DNA from: Viola odorata
Lineage: Eukaryota > Streptophyta > Magnoliopsida > Malpighiales > Violaceae
NCBI GenBank assembly: GCA_963691705.1
Contig: OY829537.1
Span: forward strand, 40,303,514 to 40,367,513
DNA length: 64,000 nucleotides
Direction of reading: 5' to 3'
A program made the position numbers and the translations under genes. The notes beneath the pieces are model-generated. The model did no database searches and was not told the origin of the DNA. It saw only the letters and a list, made by a program, of their open reading frames with translations. Below are positions 10,235 through 21,959 of this stretch, one piece after another (positions within the stretch are counted from its first letter, which is position 1; every line of letters begins with the position of its first letter).

Positions 10235-12838
10235 AAAGGTACTCAGGCGCGGCTATCGCAGTCACGGACGCTGATGCAGAAATGTAAAGGTATCCGGGCG
10301 AGGCTAGCGCAATCACGGATCCTGATGAAGAAAATAAAGGTATTCGGGCGAGGCTATCGCAGTCACGGACGCTGATGCAGAAATGTAAAGGTATCCGGGC
10401 GAGGCTATCGTAGTCACGGATGCTGATGTAGAAATGTAAAGGTATTCAGGCGAGGCTATCGCAGTCACGTACGCTGATGCAGAAATGTAAAGGAATCCGG
10501 GCGAGGCTATCGTAGTCACGGATACTGATACAGAAAAGTAAAGGAATCCGGGTGAGGCTATCGTAGGCACGGATGCTGATGTAGAAATGTAAAGGTATTC
10601 AGGCGAGGCTATCGCAGTCACGGACGCTGATGCAGAAATGTAAAGGTATCCGGGCGAGGTTGTCGTAGTCACGGATACTGATACAGAAAAGTCAAGGAAT
10701 CCGGGCGAGGCTATCGCAGTCACGGACGCTGATGCAGAAATGTAAAGGAATCCGAGCGAGGCTATCGTAGTCACGGATACTGATACAGAAAAGTAAAGGA
10801 ATCCGGGCGAGGCTATCCTAGTCACGGATACTGATACACAAAAGTAAAGGAATCCGGGCGAGGCTATCGTAGTCACGGATGCTGATGTAGAAATGTAAAG
10901 GTATTCAGTCGAGGCTATCGCAGTCACGGACGCTGATGCAGAAATGTAAAGGTATCCGGGCGAGGCTGTTGCAGTCACGGATACTGATACAGAAAAGTAA
11001 AGGAATCCGGGCGAGGCTATCGCAGTCACGGACGCTGATGCAGAAATGTAAAGGTATCCGGGCGAGGCTATCGCAGTCACGGACGCTGATGCAGAAAAGT
11101 AAAGGTATCCGGGCGAGCCTATCGCAGTCATGGACTCTGATGCAGAAATGTAAAGGAATCCGAGCGAGGCTATCGTAGTCACGGATACTGATACAGAAAA
11201 GTTAAGGAATCCGGGCGAGGCTATCGTAGTCACGGATGCTGATGTAGAAATGTAAAGGTATTCAGGCGAGGCTATCGCAGTCACGGACGCTGATGCAGAA
11301 ACGTAAAGGTATCCGGGCGAGGCTGTCGCAGTCACTGATACTAATACAGAAAAGTAAAGGAATCCGGGTGAGGCTATCGCCGTCACGGACGCTGATGCAG
11401 AAATGTAAAGGTATCCGGGCGAGGCTAGCGCAATCACGGATCCTGATGAAGAAATTAAAGGTATTCGGGCGAGGCTATCGCAGTCACGTACGCTGATGCA
11501 GAAATGTAAAGGTATCTGGGCGAGGCTGTCGCAGTCACGGATACTGATACAGAAATGTAAAGGTATCCGGGCGAGGCTTTCGCAGTCACGGACGCTGATG
11601 CAGAAATGTAAAGGTATCCGGGCGAGGCTAGCGCAATCATGGATCTTGATGAAGAAAATAGAGGTATCCGGGCGAGGCTATCGCAGTCACGGACAATGAT
11701 GCAGAAATGTAAAGATATCCGGGCGAGGCTATCGTAGTCACGGATGCTGATGTAGAAATGTAAAGGTATTCAGGCGAGGCTATCGCAGTCACGGACGCTG
11801 ATGCAGAAATGTAAAGGTATCCGGGCGAGGCTGTCGCAGTCACGGATACTGATACAGAAATGTAAAGGTATCCGGGCAAGACTTTCGCAGTCACGGACGC
11901 TGATGCAGAAATGTAAAAGTATCCGGGCGAGGCTGTCGCAGTCACTGATACTGATACAGAAAAGTAAAGGAATCCGGGTGAGGCTATCGCCGTCACGGAC
12001 GCTGATGCAGAAATGTAAAGGTACTCAGGCGCGGCTATCGCAGTCACGGACGCTGATGCAGAAATGTAAAGGTATCCGGGCGAGGCTAGCGCAATCACGG
12101 ATCCTGATGAAGAAAATAAAGGTATTCGGGCGAGGCTATCGCAGTCACGGACGCTGATGCAGAAATGTAAAGGTATCCGGGCGAGGCTATCGTAGTCACG
12201 GATGCTGATGTAGAAATGTAAAGGTATTCAGGCGAGGCTATCGCAGTCACGTACGCTGATGCAGAAATGTAAAGGAATCCGGGCGAGGCTATCGTAGTCA
12301 CGGATACTGATACAGAAAAGTAAAGGAATCCGGGCGAGGCTATCGTAGGCACGGATGCTGATGTAGAAATGTAAAGGTATTCAGGCGAGGCTATCGCAGT
12401 CACGGACGCTGATGCAGAAATGTAAAGGTATCCGGGCGAGGTTGTCGCAGTCACGGATACTGATACAGAAAAGTAAAGGAATCCGGGCGAGGCTATCGCA
12501 GTCACGGACGCTGATGCAGAAATGTAAAGGAATCCGAGCGAGGCTATCGTAGTCACGGCTATTGATACAGAAAAGTAAAGGAATCCGGGCGAGGCTATCG
12601 TAGTCACGGATACTGATACACAAAAGTAAAGGAATCCGGGCGAGGCTATCGTAGTCACGGATGCTGATGTAGAAATGTAAAGGTATTCAGGCGAGGCTAT
12701 CGCAGTCACGGACGCTGATGCAGAAATGTAAAGGTATCCGGGCGAGGCTGTCGCAGTCACGGATACTGATACAGAAAAGTAAAGGAATCCGGGCGAGGCT
12801 ATCGCAGTCACGGACGCTGATGTAGAAATGTAAAGGTA
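10235..12838 (+). repeat. Left-zone segment, copy 2a (first tandem unit)
   Basis: Corresponds to 1-2,604 at offset 10,234. The portion 10,445-12,838 (2,394 bp, or 47 units including three F) is repeated at once in 12,839-15,232. The join lies in GATGTAGAAATGTAAAGGTA followed by TTCAGG, where copy 1 instead continues TCCGGG near 2,605. This is what an unequal exchange between register-matched monomers would leave. Confidence 0.88.
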
Positions 12839-15800
12839 TTCAGGCGAGGCTATCGCAGTCACGTACGCTGATGCAGAAATGTAAAGGAATCCGGGCGAGG
12901 CTATCGTAGTCACGGATACTGATACAGAAAAGTAAAGGAATCCGGGTGAGGCTATCGTAGGCACGGATGCTGATGTAGAAATGTAAAGGTATTCAGGCGA
13001 GGCTATCGCAGTCACGGACGCTGATGCAGAAATGTAAAGGTATCCGGGCGAGGTTGTCGTAGTCACGGATACTGATACAGAAAAGTCAAGGAATCCGGGC
13101 GAGGCTATCGCAGTCACGGACGCTGATGCAGAAATGTAAAGGAATCCGAGCGAGGCTATCGTAGTCACGGATACTGATACAGAAAAGTAAAGGAATCCGG
13201 GCGAGGCTATCCTAGTCACGGATACTGATACACAAAAGTAAAGGAATCCGGGCGAGGCTATCGTAGTCACGGATGCTGATGTAGAAATGTAAAGGTATTC
13301 AGTCGAGGCTATCGCAGTCACGGACGCTGATGCAGAAATGTAAAGGTATCCGGGCGAGGCTGTTGCAGTCACGGATACTGATACAGAAAAGTAAAGGAAT
13401 CCGGGCGAGGCTATCGCAGTCACGGACGCTGATGCAGAAATGTAAAGGTATCCGGGCGAGGCTATCGCAGTCACGGACGCTGATGCAGAAAAGTAAAGGT
13501 ATCCGGGCGAGCCTATCGCAGTCATGGACTCTGATGCAGAAATGTAAAGGAATCCGAGCGAGGCTATCGTAGTCACGGATACTGATACAGAAAAGTTAAG
13601 GAATCCGGGCGAGGCTATCGTAGTCACGGATGCTGATGTAGAAATGTAAAGGTATTCAGGCGAGGCTATCGCAGTCACGGACGCTGATGCAGAAACGTAA
13701 AGGTATCCGGGCGAGGCTGTCGCAGTCACTGATACTAATACAGAAAAGTAAAGGAATCCGGGTGAGGCTATCGCCGTCACGGACGCTGATGCAGAAATGT
13801 AAAGGTATCCGGGCGAGGCTAGCGCAATCACGGATCCTGATGAAGAAATTAAAGGTATTCGGGCGAGGCTATCGCAGTCACGTACGCTGATGCAGAAATG
13901 TAAAGGTATCTGGGCGAGGCTGTCGCAGTCACGGATACTGATACAGAAATGTAAAGGTATCCGGGCGAGGCTTTCGCAGTCACGGACGCTGATGCAGAAA
14001 TGTAAAGGTATCCGGGCGAGGCTAGCGCAATCATGGATCTTGATGAAGAAAATAGAGGTATCCGGGCGAGGCTATCGCAGTCACGGACAATGATGCAGAA
14101 ATGTAAAGATATCCGGGCGAGGCTATCGTAGTCACGGATGCTGATGTAGAAATGTAAAGGTATTCAGGCGAGGCTATCGCAGTCACGGACGCTGATGCAG
14201 AAATGTAAAGGTATCCGGGCGAGGCTGTCGCAGTCACGGATACTGATACAGAAATGTAAAGGTATCCGGGCAAGACTTTCGCAGTCACGGACGCTGATGC
14301 AGAAATGTAAAAGTATCCGGGCGAGGCTGTCGCAGTCACTGATACTGATACAGAAAAGTAAAGGAATCCGGGTGAGGCTATCGCCGTCACGGACGCTGAT
14401 GCAGAAATGTAAAGGTACTCAGGCGCGGCTATCGCAGTCACGGACGCTGATGCAGAAATGTAAAGGTATCCGGGCGAGGCTAGCGCAATCACGGATCCTG
14501 ATGAAGAAAATAAAGGTATTCGGGCGAGGCTATCGCAGTCACGGACGCTGATGCAGAAATGTAAAGGTATCCGGGCGAGGCTATCGTAGTCACGGATGCT
14601 GATGTAGAAATGTAAAGGTATTCAGGCGAGGCTATCGCAGTCACGTACGCTGATGCAGAAATGTAAAGGAATCCGGGCGAGGCTATCGTAGTCACGGATA
14701 CTGATACAGAAAAGTAAAGGAATCCGGGCGAGGCTATCGTAGGCACGGATGCTGATGTAGAAATGTAAAGGTATTCAGGCGAGGCTATCGCAGTCACGGA
14801 CGCTGATGCAGAAATGTAAAGGTATCCGGGCGAGGTTGTCGCAGTCACGGATACTGATACAGAAAAGTAAAGGAATCCGGGCGAGGCTATCGCAGTCACG
14901 GACGCTGATGCAGAAATGTAAAGGAATCCGAGCGAGGCTATCGTAGTCACGGCTATTGATACAGAAAAGTAAAGGAATCCGGGCGAGGCTATCGTAGTCA
15001 CGGATACTGATACACAAAAGTAAAGGAATCCGGGCGAGGCTATCGTAGTCACGGATGCTGATGTAGAAATGTAAAGGTATTCAGGCGAGGCTATCGCAGT
15101 CACGGACGCTGATGCAGAAATGTAAAGGTATCCGGGCGAGGCTGTCGCAGTCACGGATACTGATACAGAAAAGTAAAGGAATCCGGGCGAGGCTATCGCA
15201 GTCACGGACGCTGATGTAGAAATGTAAAGGTATCCGGGCGAGGCTGTCGTAGTCACGGATACTGATACAGAAAAGTAAAGGTATCCAGGCGAGGCTGTCT
15301 CAGTCACGGATACTGATACAGAAAAGTAAAGGAATCCGGGCGAGGCTATCGCAGTCACGGACGCTGATGCAAAAAAGTAAAGGTATCCGGGCGAGCCTAT
15401 CGCAGTCATGGACTCTGATGCAGAAATGTAAAGTAATCCGAGCGAGGCTATCGTAGTCACGGATACTGATACAGAAAAGTAAAGGAATCCGGGCGAGGCT
15501 ATCGTAGTCACGGATGCTGATGTAGAAATGTAAAGGTATTCAGGCGAGGCTATCGCAGTCACGGTCGCTGATGCAGAAATGTAAAGGTATCCGGGCGAGG
15601 CTGTCGCAGTCACTGATACTGATACAGAAAAGTAAAGGAATCCGGGTGAGGCTATTGCCGTCACGGACGCTGATGCAGAAATGTAAAGGTACTCAGGCGC
15701 GACTATCGCAGACACGGACGCTGATGCAGAAATGTAAAGGTATCCGGGCGAGGCTAGCGCAATCACGGATCCTGATGAAGAAAATAAAGGTATTCGGGCT

Positions 15801-18800
15801 AGGCTATCGCAGTCACGGACGCTGATGCAGAAATGTAAAGGTATCCGTGCGAGGCTATCGTAGTCACGGATGCTGATGTAGAAATGTAAAGGTATTCAGG
15901 CGAGGCTATCGCAGTCACGTACGCTGATGCAGAAATGTAAAGGTATCTGGGCGAGGCTGTCGCAGTCACGGATACTGATACAGAAATGTAAAGGTATCCG
16001 GGCGAGGCTTTCGCAGTCACGGACGCTGATGCAGAAATGTAAAGGTATCCGGGCGAGGCTAGCGCAATCATGGATCTTGATGAAGAAAATAAAGGTATCC
16101 GGGCGAGGCTATCGCAGTCACGGATACTGATACAGAAATGTAAAGGTACTCAGGCGCGGCTTTCGCAGTCACGTACGCTGATGCAGAAATGTAAAGGTAT
16201 CTGGGCGAGGCTGTCGCAGTCACGGATACTGATACAGAAATGTAAAGGTATCCGGGCGAGGCTTTCGCAGTCACGGACGCTGATGCAGAAATGTAAAGGT
16301 ATCCGGGCGAGGCTAGCGCAATCATGGATCTTGATGAAGAAAACAAAGGTATCCGGGCGAGGTTATCGCAGTCACGGACGCTGATGCAGAAATGTAAAGG
16401 TATCCGGGCGAGGCTATCGCAGTCACGGACACTGATGCAGAAATGTAAAGCTTTCCGGGCGAGGCTATCGTAGGCACGGATGCTGATGTAGAAATGTAAA
16501 GGTATTCAGGCGAGGCTATCGCAGTCACGGACGCTGATGCAGAAATGTAAAGGTATCCGGGCGAGGTTGTCGCAGTCGCGGATACTGATACAGAAAAGTA
16601 AAGGAATCCGGGCGAGGCTATCGCAGTCACGGACGCTGATGCAGAAATGTAAAGGAATCCGAGCGAGGCTATCGTAGTCACGGATACTGATACAGAAAAG
16701 TAAAGGAATCCGGGCGAGGCTATCGTAGGCACGGATGCTGATGTAGAAATGTAAAGGTATTCAGGCGAGGCTATCGCAGTCACGGACGCTGATGCAGAAA
16801 TGTAAAGAAATCCGGGCGAGGCTGTCGCAGTCACTGATAGTGATACAGAAAAGTAAAGGAACCCGGGTGAGGCTATCGGCGTCACGGACGCTGATGCAGA
16901 AATGTAAAGGTACTCAGGCGCGGCTATCGCAGTCACGGACGCTGATGCAGAAATGTAAAGGTATCCGGGCGAGGCTAGCGCAATCACGGATCCTGATGAA
17001 GAAAATAAAGGTATTCGGGCGAGGCTATCGCAGTCACGGATGCTGATGCAGAAATGTAAAGGTATCCGGGTGAGGCTATCGTAGTCACGGATGCTGATGT
17101 AGAAATGTAAAGGTATTCAGGACAGGCTATCGCAGTCACGTACGCTGATGCAGAAATGTATAGGTATCTGGGCGAGGCTGTCGCAGTCACGGATACTGAT
17201 ACAGAAATGTAAAGGTATCCGGGCGAGGCTTTCGCAGTCACGGACGCTGATGCAGAAATGTAAAGGTATCCGGGCGAGGCTAGCGCAATCATGGATCTTG
17301 ATGAAGAAAATAAAGGTATCCGGGCGAGGCTATCGCAGTCACGGACAATGATGCAGAAATGTAAAGATATCCGGGCGAGGCTATCGTAGTCACGGATGCT
17401 GATGTAGAAATGTAAAGGTATTCAGGCGAGGCTATCGCAGTCACGGACGCTGATGCAGAAATGTAAAGGTATCCGGGCGAGGCTGTCGCAGTCACGGATA
17501 CTGATACAGAAATGTAAAGGTATCCGGGCGAGGCTTTCGCAGTCACGGACGCTGATGCAGAAATGTAAAAGTATCCGGGCGAGGCTGTCGCAGTCACTGA
17601 TACTGATACAGAAAAGTAAAGGAATCCGGGTGAGGCTATCGCCGTCACGGACGCTGATGCAGAAATGTAAAGGTACTCAGGCGCGGCTATCGCAGTCACG
17701 GACGCTGATGCAGAAATGTAAAGGTATCCGGGCGAGGCTAGCGCAATCACGGATCCTGATGAAGAAAATAAAGGTATTCGGGCGAGGCTATCGCAGTCAC
17801 GGACGCTGATGCAGAAATGTAAAGGTATCCGGGCGAGGCTATCGTAGTCATGGATGCTGATGTAGAAATGTAAAGGTATTCAGGCGAGGCTATCGCAGTC
17901 ACGTACGCTGATGCAGAAATGTAAAGGAATCCGGGCGAGGCTATCGTAGGCACGGATGCTGATACAGAAAAGTAAAGGAATCCGGGCGAGGCTATCGTAG
18001 GCACGGATGCTGATACAAAAAAGTAAAGGAATCCGGGCGAGGCTATCGTAGGCACGGATGCTGATGCAGAAATGTAAAGGTATCCGGGCGAGGTTGTCGC
18101 AGTCACGGATACTGATACAGAAAAGTAAAGGAATCCGGGCGAGGCTATCGCAGTCACGGACGCTGATGCAGAAATGTAAAGGAATCCGAGCGAGGCTATC
18201 GTAGTCACGGATACTGATACAGAAAAGTAAAGGAATCCGGGCGAGGCTATCGTAGTCACGGATACTGATACACAAAAGTAAAGGAATCCGGGCGAGGCTA
18301 TCGTAGTCACGGATGCTGATGTAGAAATGTAAAGGTATTCAGGCGAGGCTATCGCAGTCACGGACGCTGATGCAGAAATGTAAAGGTATCCGGGCGAGGC
18401 TATCGTAGTCACGGATGCTGATGTAGAAATGTAAAGGTATTCAGGCGAGGCTATCGCAGTCACGTACGCTGATGCAGAAATGTAAAGGAATCCGGGCGAG
18501 GCTATCGTAGTCACGGATACTGATACAGAAAAGTAAAGGAATCCGGGCGAGGCTATCGTAGGCACGGATGCTGATGTAGAAATGTAAAGGTATTCAGGCG
18601 AGGCTATCGCAGTCACGGACGCTGATGCAGAAATGTAAAGGTATCCGGGCGAGGTTGAAGCAGTCACGGATACTGATACAGAAAAGTAAAGGAATCCGGG
18701 CGAGGCTATCGTAGTCACGGATACTGATACACAAAAGTAAAGGAATCCGGGCGAGGCTATCGTAGTCACGGATGCTGATGTAGAAATGTAAAGGTATTCA

Positions 18801-19224
18801 GGCGAGGCTATCGCAGTCACGGACGCTGATGCAGAAATGTAAAGGAATCCGAGCGAGGCTATCGTAGTCACGGATACTGATACAGAAAAGTAAAGGTATC
18901 CGGGCGAGCCTATCGCAGTCATGGACTCTGATGCAGAAATGTAAAGTAATCCGAGCGAGGCTATCGTAGTCACGGATACTGATACAGAAAAGTAAAGGAA
19001 TCCGGGCGAGGCTATCGTTGTCACGGATACTGATACAGAAAAGTAAAGGAATCCGGGCGAGGCTATCGTAGTCACGGATGCTGATGTAGAAATGTAAAGG
19101 TATTCAGGCGAGGCTATCGCAGTCACGGACGCTGATGCAGAAATGTAAAGGTATCCGGGCGAGGCTGTCGCAGTCACTGATACTGATACAGAAAAGTAAA
19201 GGAATCCGGGTGAGGCTATCGCCG

Positions 19225-19432
19225 TCACGGACGCTGATGCAGAAATGTAAAGGTACTCAGGCGCGGCTATCGCAGTCACGGACGCTGATGCAGAAATGTA
19301 AAGGTATCCGGGCGAGGCTAGCGCAATCACGGATCCTGATGAAGAAAATATAGGTATTCGGGCGAGGCTATCGCAGTCACGGATGCTGATGCAGAAATGT
19401 AAAGGTATCCGGGTGAGGCTAGCGCAATCACG
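19225..19432 (+). repeat. Recombinant patch with 101-bp insertion
   Basis: Upstream of about 19,225 the sequence follows copy 1 at offset 12,628. From about 19,287 to 19,423 it instead resembles the block around 16,944-17,080. It has GATGCAGAAATG where 6,660 has GAGGCAGAAACG, and then GGATGCTGATGCAG followed by GGGTGAGGCT. It then returns to an F1 (J = 19,431) aligned with 6,702. The result is two F1 monomers only 101 bp (2 x 51 - 1) apart, the shortest gap in the window. The first F1 also has a private GAAAATATAGG. Confidence 0.75.
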
Positions 19433-20521
19433 GATCCTGATGAAGAAAATAAAGGTATTCGGGCGAGGCTATCGCAGTCACGGACGCTGATGCAGAAATG
19501 TAAAGGTATCCGGGCGAGGCTATCGTAGTCACGGAGGCTGATGTAGAAATGTAAAGGTATTCAGGCGAGGCTATCGCAGTCACGTACGCTGATGCAGAAA
19601 TGTAAAGGTATCTGGGCGAGGCTGTCGCAGTCACGGATACTGATACAGAAATGTAAAGGTATCCGGGTGAGGCTTTCGCAGTCACGGACGCTGATGCAGA
19701 AATGTAAAGGTATCCGGGCGAGGCTAGCGCAATCATGGATCTTGATGAAGAAAATAAAGGTATCCGGGCGAGGCTATCGCAGTCACGGATACTGATACAG
19801 AAATGTAAAGGTACTCAGGCGCGGCTTTCGCAGTCACGTACGCTGATGCAGAAATGTAAAGGTATCCTGGCGAGGCTGTCGCAGTCACGGATACTGATAC
19901 AGAAATGTAAAGGTATCCGGGCGAGGCTTTCGTAGTCACGGACGCTGATGCAGAAATGTAAAGGTATCCGGGCGAGGCTACCGCAATCATGGATCTTGAT
20001 GAAGAAAATAAAGGTATCCGGGCGAGGCTATCGCAGTCACGGACGCTGATGCAGAAATGTAAAGGTATCCGGGCGAGGCTATCGCAGTCACGGACGCTGA
20101 TGCAGAAATGTAAAGATATCCGGGCGAGGCTATCGTAGGCACGGATGCTGATGTAGAAATGTAAAGGTATTCAGGCGAGGCTATCGCAGTCACGGACGCT
20201 GATGCAGAAATGTAAAGGTATCCGGGCGAGGCTATCACAGTCACGGATACTGATACAGAAATGTAAAGGTACTCAGGCGCGGCTTTCGCAGTCACGTACG
20301 CTGATGCAGAAATGTAAAGGTATCTGGGCGAGGCTGTCGCAGTCACGGATACTGATACAGAAATGTAAAGGTATCCGGGCGAGGCTTTCGCTGTCACGGA
20401 CGCTGATGCAGAAATGTAAAGGTATCCGGGCGAGGCTAGCGCAATCATGGATCTTGATGAAGAAAATAAAGGTATCCGGGCGAGGCTATCGCAGTCACGG
20501 ACGCTGATGCAGAAATGTAAA

Positions 20522-20571
20522 GATATCCGGGCGAGCTATCGTAGGCACGGATGCTGATGTAGAAATGTAAA
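20522..20571 (+). repeat. Duplicate of the GGGCGAGCTATCG deletion monomer
   Basis: Carries the same missing G as 7,793-7,842. It accounts for the 20448-21058 gap being 12 x 51 - 2. A shared rare indel shows the two loci descend from one another and are not merely similar by array-wide homogenisation. Confidence 0.92.
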
Positions 20572-21057
20572 GGTATTCAGGCGAGGCTATCGCAGTCACG
20601 GACGCTGATGCAGAAATGTAAAGGTATCCGGGCGAGGTTGTCGCAGTCACGGATACTGATACAGAAAAGTAAAGGAATCCGGGCGAGGCTATCGCAGTCA
20701 CGGACGCTGATGCAGAAATGTAAAGGAATCCGAGCGAGGCTATCGTAGTCACGGATACTGATACAGAAAAGTAAAGGAATCCGGGCGAGGCTATCGTAGG
20801 CACGGATGCTGATGTAGAAATGTAAAGGTATTCAGGCGAGGCTATCGCAGTCACGGACGCTGATGCAGAAATGTAAAGATATCCGGGCGCGGCTGTCGCA
20901 GTCACTGATAGTGATACAGAAAAGTAAAGGAACCCGGGTGAGGCTATCGCCGTCACGGACGCTGATGCAGAAATGTAAAGGTACTCAGGCGCGGCTATCG
21001 CAGTCACGGACACTGATGCAGAAATGTAAAGGTATCCGGGCGAGGCTAGCGCAATCA

Positions 21058-21567
21058 CGGATCCTGATGAAGAAAATAAAGGTATTCGGGCGAGGCTATC
21101 GCAGTCACGGACGCTGATGCAGAAATGTAAAGGTATCCGGGCGAGGCTATCGTAGTCACGGATGCTGATGTAGAAATGTAAAGGTATTCAGGACAGGCTA
21201 TCGCAGTCACGTACGCTGATGCAGAAATGTAAAGGTATCTGGGCGAGGCTGTCGCAGTCACGGATACTGATACAGAAATGTAAAGGTATTCGGGCGAGGC
21301 TATCGCAGTCACGGATGCTGATGCAGAAATGTAAAGGTATCCGGGCGAGGCTATCGTAGTCACGGATGCTGATGTAGAAATGTAAAGGTATTCAGGACAG
21401 GCTATCGCAGTCACGTACGCTGATGCAGAAATGTAAAGGTATCTGGGCGAGGCTGTCGCAGTCACGGATACTGATACAGAAATGTAAAGGTATCCGGGCG
21501 AGGCTTTCGCAGTCACGGACGCTGATGCAGAAATGTAAAGGTATCCGGGCGAGGCTAGCGCAATCAT
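21058..21567 (+). repeat. 10-monomer block (509 bp), one of 9
   Basis: It starts at J = 21,058, 24,724, 26,353, 29,968, 35,213, 37,961, 41,167, 43,712 and 45,290, all within the central zone. Inside, the E-G-GGTATCTGGG run occurs twice (near 21,183 and 21,387). The block looks like a 6-monomer block in which four units (204 bp) were duplicated in tandem. Confidence 0.87.
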
Positions 21568-21640
21568 GGATCTTGATGAAGAAAATAAAGGTATCCGGGC
21601 GAGGCTATCGCAGTCACGGACAATGATGCAGAAATGTAAA

Positions 21641-21691
21641 GATATCCGGGCGAGGCTATCGTAGTCACGGATGCTGATGTAGAAATTTAAA
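21641..21691 (+). repeat. Central-zone monomer with TTTAAA (DraI), first of 12
   Basis: A GATATCC-starting type E unit ending GTAGAAATTTAAA, where G47 to T creates TTTAAA. The 12 TTTAAA sites start at 21,686, 25,352, 26,981, 28,407, 30,596, 31,972, 33,652, 35,841, 38,589, 41,795, 44,340 and 45,918. Every one lies exactly 119 bases after an F2 reference base, in the second unit after that F2. The equivalent units outside 21.6-46 kb (for example after J = 1,406 and J = 52,519) keep ATGTAAA. The change therefore arose once and was amplified only in the central zone. Confidence 0.92.
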
Positions 21692-21959
21692 GGTATTCAG
21701 GCGAGGCTATCGCAGTCACGGACGCTGATGCAGAAATGTAAAGGTATCCGGGCGAGGCTGTCGCAGTCACGGATACTGATACAGAAATGTAAAGGTATCC
21801 GGGCAAGACTTTCGCAGTCACGGACGCTGATGCAGAAATGTAAAAGTATCCGGGCGAGGCTGTCGCAGTCACTGATACTGATACAGAAAAGTAAAGGAAT
21901 CCGGGTGAGGCTATCGCCGTCACGGATACTGATGTAGAAATGTAAAGGTATTCAGGCGA

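Larger units (their letters stand above)
12839..20854 (+). repeat. Left-zone segment, copy 2b
   Basis: Matches about 211-8,125 at offset 12,628, then at 12,729 past the 101-bp insertion at about 19,332-19,432. The AAGCTT marker recurs at 16,448-16,453. The match ends near 20,854, where this copy goes on to GATATCCGGGCGCGG and copy 1 goes on to CACGTACGCTG. Confidence 0.88.
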
